From JAQUVS01 sp964389735 (lineage in GTDB: Bacteria; Bacillota_I; Bacilli_A; RF39; UBA660): DNA of 12,215 bases. Positions 6,467-12,215 of the stretch are shown here, piece after piece. A model generated the notes under the pieces. It saw only the letters and a program-made list of their open reading frames with translations. It had not been told where the DNA came from and ran no database searches. The DNA lies in the NCBI GenBank assembly GCA_964389735.1, contig CAYMEJ010000027.1:1-12215 (forward strand), in the 5' to 3' direction. Numbering within the stretch: the stretch's first letter is position 1; the number at the start of each line of letters is the position of its first letter. The position numbers and the translations under genes are program-made.

Positions 6467-6516
6467 AAAAGCTTAGACCCTATAGCTTTGTGGCTTATCC
6501 TTTCGAATAATGTACC
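6448..6516 (-). ncRNA. c-di-GMP-I (GEMM)-like riboswitch aptamer
   Basis: Minus-strand RNA. From the 5' end: GGTACA (GGCAAA in the usual consensus), a 6-bp hairpin TTATTC/GGATAA capped by a GAAA tetraloop, CCACAAAGC (consensus ACGCAAAGC), then GGGTCTAAG...TATGACAGCCAG. The TCTAAG/TATGA pair matches the 11-nt GAAA-tetraloop receptor, which in this riboswitch class docks the first hairpin. GGT/GCT can close the first hairpin through wobble pairs. The 5' block is the least conserved part, so the ligand (c-di-GMP, cGAMP or none) is not settled. The predicted transcription start (about 6515) lies exactly at the 5' edge. Aptamer, 120-nt expression platform and terminator together fill most of the gene-free stretch 6263-6565. 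Confidence 0.6.
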
Positions 6517-6520
6517 AAAT

Positions 6521-6549
6521 ATTTAATTTTAAAAAAACCTTGTTGCCAA
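6521..6549 (-). promoter_or_regulatory. Promoter of the riboswitch-like RNA
   Basis: On the minus strand TTGGCA (6549-6544), 17 nt, then TTAAAT (6526-6521). The -35 lies in the loop and 3' arm of the tRNA-Ala terminator hairpin. The predicted start at about 6515 coincides with the GG that opens the aptamer. Confidence 0.5.
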
Positions 6550-6551
6550 GG
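6531..6551 (-). terminator. Terminator after tRNA-Ala
   Basis: On the minus strand CCTTG (6551-6547), loop GCAA, CAAGG (6542-6538), then seven T. It is the only clear terminator downstream of pyrG, so it may end both the pyrG read-through transcript and the tRNA transcript. Confidence 0.8.
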
Positions 6552-6565
6552 ATTAATACCAATTA

Positions 6566-6641
6566 TGGTGGAGCATAGCGGGATCGAACCGCTGACCTCC
6601 ACGGTGCAAGCGTGGCGCTCTCCCAGCTGAGCTAATGCCCC
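6566..6641 (-). tRNA. tRNA-Ala (anticodon TGC)
   Basis: A 76-nt cloverleaf on the minus strand. The acceptor GGGGCAT pairs with ATGCTCC, the D-arm is GCTC...GAGC, and the anticodon stem CCACG/CGTGG holds loop CTTGCAC with anticodon TGC. The T-arm is AGCGG-TTCGATC-CCGCT. The 3' CCA is encoded (6568-6566). It stands alone, 102 nt downstream of pyrG. Confidence 0.97.
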
Positions 6642-6651
6642 ATAATTTACA

Positions 6652-6687
6652 TAATACAGTTTTCATAGGCACTAGATAACTGCATTA
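6652..6687 (-). other. Hairpin just upstream of tRNA-Ala
   Basis: TAATACAGTT (6652-6661) and AACTGCATTA (6678-6687) pair over 10 bp, with one G:U on the minus-strand RNA and a 16-nt loop. No T-run follows, so it is not a terminator. It lies in the leader between the candidate promoter and the tRNA and could be a processing structure. Confidence 0.4.
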
Positions 6688-6695
6688 GCAAATTA

Positions 6696-6725
6696 ATATT
6701 AACACTTTTAGCAATATATTGTCAA
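6696..6725 (-). promoter_or_regulatory. Candidate promoter for tRNA-Ala
   Basis: On the minus strand a perfect TTGACA (6725-6720), 18 nt, then TAATAT (6701-6696). It would give a leader of about 48 nt. A second -10-like TATTAT (6656-6651) lies right before the tRNA. Confidence 0.5.
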
Positions 6726-6743
6726 CAAAATCTTTTACTTTTT

Positions 6744-8345
6744 TTATTTTTTATTTACACTAGCACCAATAAATGAATCAAACAATGGATGACATCTATT
6801 TGGCCTACTTTTAAATTCTGGATGGAATTGACAAGCAATATAGTGTGGATGATTAGATAATTCAATAATTTCTACTAAATCACTTTCAGGGTTAATACCA
6901 GAAAAAATCATTCCGTTTTTTTCTAAAACCTTTTTATATTTATTATTAAACTCATATCTATGTCTATGTCTTTCATAAATTGTTTCTTGATTATAATCTT
7001 TATATGCTAAAGTTCCTTTTTTTAATAAACATTCATAATTACCTAATCTTAACGTGCCACCTTTGTTAATTATTGATTTTTGATCAGACATTAAATCAAT
7101 AATAGGATTTTCAGTTAATTCATCAAACTCAGTTGATGTTGCATCTTTTATTCCACAAACATTCCTTGCAAACTCTATAACCGCTATCTGCATACCTAAA
7201 CATATTCCTAAATAGGGAATTTTATTTGTTCTTGCATACTCAGCTGCCATTATTTTTCCTTCAATTCCTCTATTACCAAATCCACCAGGAATTATTATAC
7301 CCTTACTATTTTTAAATACTTTTGATAAATCCTTTTCATTTTCCAAAGCTTCACTATCAACCCAATTAATATTTATTTTTACATTGTGTTTATATCCAGC
7401 ATGTTTTAAAGATTCCATGACTGATAAATAAGCATCATGTAAACCAACATATTTTCCTACTAAAGAAATTTCTATTTCTTTATCAAGTTTATTAACACGA
7501 TCAATTAAATCAGTCCAATGTTTTAAATTCATCTTCTTTAATGGTAACTCTAATTGTTTTAATAAAATTTCATCAGCTTTTTCTTCATAATAATTAACAG
7601 GAATTTGATATATATTTTTTACATCAACCGAATCAATAACATTACTAGAAGGCACATCACAAAACATTGATATTTTTTTCTTCATATCTTCATCTAAAAG
7701 AATTGGTGTACGACATACAATCATGTCAGGTTGTATTCCCACTCTTCTAAGTTCGATAACACTATGTTGAGTAGGTTTTGTTTTTAATTCGTTAGAACCA
7801 TATATATATGGTATTAAAGTTGTATGTACAAAAAAAGTATTACTTGAACCTTTTTCATATCTAACTTGTCTAAGTGCTTCTAAGAAAGCTAAAGATTCAA
7901 TATCCCCTACTGTTCCACCTATTTCAGTTATTACTACATCTGCTTCACTAGTAGTACCAGCTTCATATATTTTATTTTTAATCTCATTAGTAACATGTGG
8001 AACAATTTGTACAGTTCCTCCCAAATAATCTCCACGTCTTTCTTTTTCTATTACTGTAGAATAAATTTTACCTGTTGTTATATTAGAAGTATAATTTAAT
8101 TCTTCATCAATAAATCTTTCATAATGTCCTAAATCCAAATCAGTTTCAGACCCATCTGCTGTAACAAATACCTCACCATGCTGAAATGGTGACATAGTTC
8201 CTGGATCAACATTAACATAGGGATCAAACTTTTGCATAAACACTTTATATCCGCGTGATTTCAATAAAAGTGCTAAGGAAGACGCCGTTATACCTTTCCC
8301 CAAACCAGATACAACTCCTCCTGTTACGAAAACATATTTTGTCAT
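6744..8345 (-). CDS. pyrG: CTP synthase
   Basis: ATP-dependent amination of UTP to CTP using glutamine, in the cytoplasm; 533 aa, the usual length. The N-terminal synthase domain starts with TKYVFVTGGVVSGLGKG (P-loop Lys17), followed by QKFDPYVNVDPGTMSP and HGEVFVTADGSETDLDLGHYERF. The class I glutamine amidotransferase domain follows a linker near residue 285. It has the oxyanion-hole GGFGNRG (about 354-360), nucleophile Cys382 in LGICLGMQ, and His508/Glu510 in CQFHPEF; HRHRYEFN (about 460-467) is also conserved. I chose ATG 8345-8343 because GGAGAGGAGTG precedes it and the protein begins as pyrG proteins do; an ATG eight codons upstream (8369) would place the start in the terminator U-tract. 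A terminator between promoter and gene (8368-8397) implies attenuation. No terminator follows it before tRNA-Ala. Confidence 0.97.
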   Translation of the reverse strand: MTKYVFVTGGVVSGLGKGITASSLALLLKSRGYKVFMQKFDPYVNVDPGTMSPFQHGEVFVTADGSETDLDLGHYERFIDEELNYTSNITTGKIYSTVIEKERRGDYLGGTVQIVPHVTNEIKNKIYEAGTTSEADVVITEIGGTVGDIESLAFLEALRQVRYEKGSSNTFFVHTTLIPYIYGSNELKTKPTQHSVIELRRVGIQPDMIVCRTPILLDEDMKKKISMFCDVPSSNVIDSVDVKNIYQIPVNYYEEKADEILLKQLELPLKKMNLKHWTDLIDRVNKLDKEIEISLVGKYVGLHDAYLSVMESLKHAGYKHNVKININWVDSEALENEKDLSKVFKNSKGIIIPGGFGNRGIEGKIMAAEYARTNKIPYLGICLGMQIAVIEFARNVCGIKDATSTEFDELTENPIIDLMSDQKSIINKGGTLRLGNYECLLKKGTLAYKDYNQETIYERHRHRYEFNNKYKKVLEKNGMIFSGINPESDLVEIIELSNHPHYIACQFHPEFKSRPNRCHPLFDSFIGASVNKK

Positions 8346-8367
8346 TTTTTCACTCCTCTCCAAAAAC

Positions 8368-8397
8368 AAAAAAAGACCTAAGAGAAAACCTCTTAGG
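8368..8397 (-). terminator. pyrG leader terminator (attenuator)
   Basis: On the minus strand CCTAAGAG (8397-8390), loop GTTTT, CTCTTAGG (8384-8377), TC, then seven T. It lies between the pyrG -10 box and the ribosome binding site, with no room for another promoter after it, so pyrG transcription must pass it. It can also stop read-through from the LTA-synthase operon. Confidence 0.85.
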
Positions 8398-8401
8398 CTC
8401 T

Positions 8402-8431
8402 CTTAAATTATAGCATATACCATAATTTAAG
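8402..8431 (-). promoter_or_regulatory. Perfect palindrome over the pyrG promoter (possible operator)
   Basis: CTTAAATTAT (8402-8411) and ATAATTTAAG (8422-8431) are exact inverted copies 10 nt apart. One arm covers the -10 box. It could be a repressor site or an RNA hairpin in the read-through transcript; the all-A/T composition tempers confidence. Confidence 0.4.
8407..8415 (-). promoter_or_regulatory. Extended -10 promoter of pyrG
   Basis: On the minus strand TGC then a perfect TATAAT (8412-8407). No good -35 is visible at 17-18 nt. The predicted start, near 8400, lies only 3-4 nt before the attenuator hairpin. Confidence 0.6.
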
Positions 8432-8466
8432 TTATATATATTTTTAAATTTTTACAAAAAATTACA

Positions 8467-10413
8467 CTATTTTACTGTCCATCCTAATCTAGTATACAAT
8501 TTTCTATAATAATCATTTTCAAGTATCAATCTAGAATATTTATATTTATTATAAATAATTGATGATACTTTATTTACATAATCATCCTCTACTTCAATAC
8601 CTTTATTTGGTGTAAATTGCTTAGTAATAGAGTTATATCTACCTTTTTCAGTTATAAAACTTCTATTAGAGAAAATCACCAATGAATCTGAATCTGAAAG
8701 AATATCTCTTCCCATCATTAATCTTGAATCATATTCCATTCCAAATAAATTCATTAAAGTCGGTAATACATCTAAACTACTTCCTATTTTAGTTACTTTT
8801 ACAGGTTTTTTCATAGTACTATTCCATACTAGAAAAGGCATAGCATGAATCTCAAAATTTTCATCTCTTTGATAAGTAGATAATTCATTAATTTCATCTA
8901 CACTTAACCCATATGGATAATGATCTCCACTTATTGCAATTACTGTATCATCTAATTTACCGGCAGTTTTTAGTCTTTTTATTAATTCCTCTAACGCTTT
9001 ATCAAATTCAATGTTACATGATAAATAACTTTTTGCCTTATTAGAGTAATTTAAATTCTTAACTGCATCCCAGTTTTTAGAAACCATCATATTTCCATTT
9101 CTTGTATATTCCAAATGTCCACTTACTGTCATATAATATGCTAGAAATTTATCATTATTTATATAATCATTAGTACTTGCTTGAATCATTTCTAAATCGC
9201 TTTCAGGCCAAATTCTACAATTTATATCTAATCCTGCTCCACAAGCTTTAAAACTATTATAACCCATTGCTTTTATGTAATCACTGCGCTTATAATATGT
9301 AGCAGTATTATCATGATATGCATTAGATGAATATCCTAAGTTTTCAAACATATTAGCATATGAAAACGGCATATAATTATCTTTTACTTTAAACAAACTC
9401 CATACTCCCTCTTTAGGTATTAATGAAGTATCTGTTATATATTCACCATCTGCTGTAGATACTGGGAACACTGGCGTATAAAAATTATCAAATTGGAAAC
9501 CCTCATTATATAATTTATATAAAGTTGGAGTTAAATTCTTATCAATTGCTAACTCACTGAAAGCCTCTGCTACAAAAACAACCAAATTTTTTCCTTTAAA
9601 CATCCCTGTATATTCATTTTGCTTACTAGGATTTTGATTATTAATATATTCATCTATTGATTTTATTGTTTCATTAGTTCCCTTACTTATTAAATCATCA
9701 AAATTTATTTTCATTACATTATACTTTGTTTCAGGTATAATTTTTTCTTTTTCTTCTTCATGAATTTCTATATCTTTATCTTCAAATCCAAATACCAGTC
9801 TCTGTAAATCTAATCTCATCATAGTAACAATACCCATTTTATTTGTTGTTAATAATGGAGCATGAACATTATAATAAAGATTTTCATTAGAATATAATTC
9901 ATTAGTATTTATTACTTTCATACTCAATAAAATGGCAAAATTAAAACAAATTAAAGAAATAAATAAAATAATTTTCTTTTTCAATTTACTATTTCTATAA
10001 TCAAAGAATTTTTTAACATCCATTACAATAAATGTAATTAATGGAACGAATAACAATATTATATATATTGCATTACTCATAATAGTACTTAAAATCTTAT
10101 CATAAAATTGTAATACTTGTCCTCCACCATTTACTATTGAGAAAAATGATATTACTGATTGATATATATCATAATACACAAGTTGTGCTGCAAATAATAT
10201 TGTTATTAATGAAAATAATATATACACAAATACATGATTAACTTTTTCTTTTAAGAAATTAGTTAATAAATATAATATTCCACCAATAGGAATTGATAAT
10301 AATATTGTATAAATAGATATATTGCCAAATGCAGAAATAGAGAAAATAATTTCTTCAAATATAATATATCCAATCATAAACAACATCAACCATAAACTTT
10401 TTTTACTTCTCAT
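8467..10413 (-). CDS. LTA synthase family protein (membrane phosphoglycerol transferase/sulfatase fold)
   Basis: 648 aa. Five N-terminal membrane helices (about 7-27, 35-53, 61-80, 113-131, 147-165) are followed by an extracellular alkaline-phosphatase-superfamily domain from about 275. By analogy with LtaS, metal and catalytic positions are Glu283 (VAEAFSE), the nucleophile Thr320 (PVSTADGE) and Asp497/His498 (SGDHYPYG). SYANMFENLGYSSNAYHDN and MGYNSF are also typical of the family. LtaS-type enzymes transfer glycerol-phosphate from phosphatidylglycerol to a growing lipoteichoic acid chain. Relatives modify other envelope polymers, so the substrate is inferred. A charged linker (about 210-230) and a C-terminal extension of about 70 aa follow the usual plan. 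ATAGGAGTT gives the start; it overlaps the TAG stop of the upstream gene, 9 nt away, indicating an operon and probable translational coupling. Confidence 0.9.
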   Translation of the reverse strand: MRSKKSLWLMLFMIGYIIFEEIIFSISAFGNISIYTILLSIPIGGILYLLTNFLKEKVNHVFVYILFSLITILFAAQLVYYDIYQSVISFFSIVNGGGQVLQFYDKILSTIMSNAIYIILLFVPLITFIVMDVKKFFDYRNSKLKKKIILFISLICFNFAILLSMKVINTNELYSNENLYYNVHAPLLTTNKMGIVTMMRLDLQRLVFGFEDKDIEIHEEEKEKIIPETKYNVMKINFDDLISKGTNETIKSIDEYINNQNPSKQNEYTGMFKGKNLVVFVAEAFSELAIDKNLTPTLYKLYNEGFQFDNFYTPVFPVSTADGEYITDTSLIPKEGVWSLFKVKDNYMPFSYANMFENLGYSSNAYHDNTATYYKRSDYIKAMGYNSFKACGAGLDINCRIWPESDLEMIQASTNDYINNDKFLAYYMTVSGHLEYTRNGNMMVSKNWDAVKNLNYSNKAKSYLSCNIEFDKALEELIKRLKTAGKLDDTVIAISGDHYPYGLSVDEINELSTYQRDENFEIHAMPFLVWNSTMKKPVKVTKIGSSLDVLPTLMNLFGMEYDSRLMMGRDILSDSDSLVIFSNRSFITEKGRYNSITKQFTPNKGIEVEDDYVNKVSSIIYNKYKYSRLILENDYYRKLYTRLGWTVK

Positions 10414-10422
10414 GTCTAACTC

Positions 10423-11976
10423 CTATTTACTTTTATTTTTTAAATATTCAACTATTTTATCGTTCTTATAAATAATACATCTTTTGTCTATATCAGAATA
10501 AATAAACTCTCCAACAAAACCACTTCTAGATGCAATAATTACATTCATAATATCTTCGTTAACCAACCTTACTGCTAAAGCTGTTCTAACAGAATCTGAT
10601 TCCTTTGTAATAACCCCTAATTCAAATGATGTATATAAGAATTTAACTTTATCTATCAATATAAATAAATTATCATATTTTTTTATTATATTTAAATTAG
10701 AATCAATTACCTTTGCATTAAATCTTAAGAAATTTCTATCTTCAAGTATAATATTTTCTAATACATCAATAGTAATATAATTATTATTTATACTTAGTGG
10801 TTTAAAAGAAGATTTCAAAACTCTAACTTTACTCTTATCAGATGTAAAAACTTTATATTCCTTCAAATCAAAAATATTATTACTATTATTACTTAATTTA
10901 GAAATTTTATTTTTAATATTATTTAATAATATAACATGTTTCATTTGTTTATGTAATCTAACATCTGCATCATATAGCATGTTTTCTTCTAATATTTTTA
11001 TTTCTTTACTAATATTTTGAATATCATCATCAGTATAATTATTACTAATAATTTCATCTACCTTTATCTCGTATAATTTAAATAACCTATAATTTAATAC
11101 CTTTATATACTCTATTTTTCTATATGGAGATTTTTCGTTTACTATAGCATATATAAGGTCAGATATTAAATTCCAATATGTCTGAACCCTCTTATTATGA
11201 TTATTAATATCATATCTTATATTACCAAGTGTATTATCATACTTATCATTAAATTCATTAATAAATTTTTTATAATCATTTATTTCAGCATCTATTAAAT
11301 ATGTTTTTCCAACTATAATTTCTAATATTTTCAGCATATTAACTGCATCACAATATTTAAAATCTAAAGATTTTAAATACATAAAAAATGTATGTGTAGT
11401 CGCATCAGGATACATAACATTATATTTATTTTTATATAATTTACTACATCCAACTAATTCTAACGCTTCAACCTCTGTAAAAACTTTTTCTAATATACTG
11501 TTTTTATCTTCACCAAAGTATTCAGCACCGAGAGTAAAATTATATTTATCAACATCATTAGAATTTGTAGAACAAAGTCCAATATGTGTTTTAGTAGTTT
11601 TTATAACTAATAATAATTGATAAAAATAATTAACCTTAAAGATTTCTTCCTTCAATCTTTGATTAATTTTGACATCTAAAATTTCATATTTATTTATCTT
11701 ATCAGATAAATTTGTACTTAACTCCAAAAAACCTAAAGGATGATAATAAAAGGTATCAGATGGAATGATAATTGATTTAATATGATGATTTAATTTATTT
11801 AATAATAAATTATAATATGTATTTTTATTTGAATCAAAATTATAATTTTCTTCCATTGATATTATAAAATCATAAAAAACTTTTTCAAGAAGAGGAATAT
11901 ATTTTGGCTCTTCATCTGAATTAAATTTAAAACTTAATAAATAACGTATTTTTTTCATTAAATTTTCATTAATCAT
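10423..11976 (-). CDS. Unrecognised 517-aa cytoplasmic protein, operon partner of the LTA-synthase-type gene
   Basis: I cannot assign a family. The protein has no signal peptide and no membrane helix. It is rich in N, K, I, D and Y. Residues 1-345 appear mostly helical. After an N-rich linker near 360-370 (NNSNNIFDL), the last 150 or so residues look like a beta-rich domain (VRVLKSSFKPLS... FNAKVID... MNVIIASRSGFVGEFIYSD). No Walker, HTH, catalytic-triad or metal motif stands out. The start is ATG 11976-11974, 7 nt after AGGAGG; an ATG two codons earlier is only 1 nt from that site and was rejected. Its TAG stop overlaps the Shine-Dalgarno site of the downstream LTA-synthase-family gene, so the two are probably made together. 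That hints at an envelope-related role, but is only contextual. Confidence 0.8.
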   Translation of the reverse strand: MINENLMKKIRYLLSFKFNSDEEPKYIPLLEKVFYDFIISMEENYNFDSNKNTYYNLLLNKLNHHIKSIIIPSDTFYYHPLGFLELSTNLSDKINKYEILDVKINQRLKEEIFKVNYFYQLLLVIKTTKTHIGLCSTNSNDVDKYNFTLGAEYFGEDKNSILEKVFTEVEALELVGCSKLYKNKYNVMYPDATTHTFFMYLKSLDFKYCDAVNMLKILEIIVGKTYLIDAEINDYKKFINEFNDKYDNTLGNIRYDINNHNKRVQTYWNLISDLIYAIVNEKSPYRKIEYIKVLNYRLFKLYEIKVDEIISNNYTDDDIQNISKEIKILEENMLYDADVRLHKQMKHVILLNNIKNKISKLSNNSNNIFDLKEYKVFTSDKSKVRVLKSSFKPLSINNNYITIDVLENIILEDRNFLRFNAKVIDSNLNIIKKYDNLFILIDKVKFLYTSFELGVITKESDSVRTALAVRLVNEDIMNVIIASRSGFVGEFIYSDIDKRCIIYKNDKIVEYLKNKSK

Positions 11977-11999
11977 GACCATTCCTCCTAATAATAAAT

Positions 12000-12008
12000 A
12001 TTATACCA
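12000..12008 (-). promoter_or_regulatory. Extended -10 promoter of the 517-aa/LTA-synthase operon
   Basis: On the minus strand TGG then TATAAT (12005-12000); the -35 region is poor (TAATTA at 17 nt). It falls just after the tRNA terminator and before the AGGAGG site of the first gene, so it is the likely operon promoter. Confidence 0.6.
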
Positions 12009-12038
12009 CAAAAAGGAAAAAATAATTATATTATAAAC

Positions 12039-12069
12039 AAAAAGATTCTATAACAAATTATAGAATCTT
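12039..12069 (-). terminator. Terminator of the tRNA cluster
   Basis: A perfect 12-bp stem, AAGATTCTATAA (12042-12053) with TTATAGAATCTT (12058-12069), loop CAAA, followed on the minus strand by TTTTTGTTT. It ends the tRNA transcript. Confidence 0.9.
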
Positions 12070-12080
12070 AATAAACAAAA

Positions 12081-12157
12081 TGGTCGAGAAGACAGGATTT
12101 GAACCTGCAACCCCTTGGTCCCAAACCAAGTGCTCTACCAAATTGAGCCACTTCTCG
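12081..12157 (-). tRNA. tRNA-Pro (anticodon TGG)
   Basis: A 77-nt cloverleaf on the minus strand. The acceptor CGAGAAG pairs with CTTCTCG, the anticodon stem CTTGG/CCAAG holds loop TTTGGGA with anticodon TGG, and the T-arm is GCAGG-TTCAAAT-CCTGT. The 3' CCA is encoded. It lies 5 nt downstream of tRNA-Arg in one cluster. Confidence 0.97.
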
Positions 12158-12162
12158 ATATA

Positions 12163-12215
12163 TGGTGCGCCCGAAGGGATTCGAACCCCTGACCTTTTGG
12201 TTCGTAGCCAAACAC
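12163..12215 (-). tRNA. tRNA-Arg (anticodon ACG), cut by the window edge
   Basis: The 3' 53 nt on the minus strand: anticodon stem TTTGG/CCAAA around CTACGAA (anticodon ACG, normally read as inosine-CG), variable loop, T-arm GGGG-TTCGAAT-CCCT, acceptor CGGGCGC and encoded CCA. The D-arm and 5' acceptor strand lie beyond the window. Confidence 0.93.

Noticed and set aside
6328..6516. 6S RNA, tmRNA or RNase P RNA as the identity of the structured RNA.
   Set aside because: The size suits 6S RNA, but the 5' and 3' ends do not pair and there is no central bubble. No tmRNA or RNase P signature bases are present, whereas tetraloop, receptor and GACAGCC elements fit GEMM.
8346..8369. A pyrG start eight codons upstream (MFLERSEK).
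   Set aside because: That ATG lies in the attenuator U-tract with no ribosome site; the inner ATG has GGAGAGGAGTG and gives the usual N-terminus.
8368..8466. A T-box leader before pyrG.
   Set aside because: The leader is about 30 nt, with no specifier loop or T-box sequence.
12158..12162. A possible attachment site or insertion next to the tRNA cluster.
   Set aside because: The spacer is 5 nt, and no integrase or repeated tRNA end is present.
1..12215. Mycoplasma-like genetic code (UGA = Trp), suggested by the very low GC.
   Set aside because: Trp codons checked in the SEDS, pyrG, 571-aa and hydrolase frames are all TGG, and full-length conserved proteins contain no in-frame TGA.

Overview
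The window looks like chromosomal DNA of a low-GC, walled, Gram-positive-type bacterium (Bacillota; Bacilli/RF39-like or a low-GC clostridial relative). The signs are very AT-rich DNA, Shine-Dalgarno sites of the GGTGAT and AGGAGG types, sigma-A-like promoters (several with an extended -10), short terminator hairpins, a type II peptide deformylase, a SEDS wall polymerase, a glycolipid-type GT4 glycosyltransferase and an LTA-synthase-family protein. Every Trp codon I checked is TGG. All visible stops are TAA or TAG, so UGA is not read as Trp here. No phage, transposon, CRISPR or plasmid genes were seen.

Layout, left to right. (1) The last codons of a + strand gene and its terminator. (2) A + strand peptide deformylase (def) converging on a minus-strand sensorless histidine kinase. 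(3) A decayed minus-strand patch in which the 5' part of an ABC transporter ATPase gene runs into the 3' part of an isochorismatase-type cysteine hydrolase gene, apparently a deletion scar. (4) A membrane-anchored EIIB-like protein without the phosphorylatable Cys (-), divergent from a RodA/FtsW-family protein (+), which converges on a GT4 glycosyltransferase (-) resembling diglucosyl-diacylglycerol synthases. (5) A 571-aa Lys/Glu-rich repeat protein (-) whose C-terminus resembles sigma-70 region 4. (6) Upstream of it, a ~190-nt structured RNA (6328-6516) resembling a c-di-GMP-I (GEMM) riboswitch, with its own promoter, a terminator and an evident alternative pairing. (7) tRNA-Ala(TGC) and pyrG, the latter behind a very short promoter-terminator leader. 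(8) A two-gene unit of an unrecognised 519-codon ORF (517 aa from the chosen start) plus an LTA-synthase-family protein. (9) A tRNA cluster, Pro(TGG) and a truncated Arg(ACG), at the right edge.

Functionally, the envelope theme is strongest: wall polymerase, glycolipid glycosyltransferase (possible LTA anchor synthesis) and an LTA-synthase-type enzyme, each on its own transcription unit. pyrG, def and the tRNAs are housekeeping genes. The most interesting region is 4547-6551, where a putative second-messenger riboswitch precedes a long, probably disordered, sigma-4-like protein. The -35 boxes of two successive promoters there lie inside terminator hairpins. The genome is tightly packed: several stop codons sit in or beside the loop of their own terminator hairpin.
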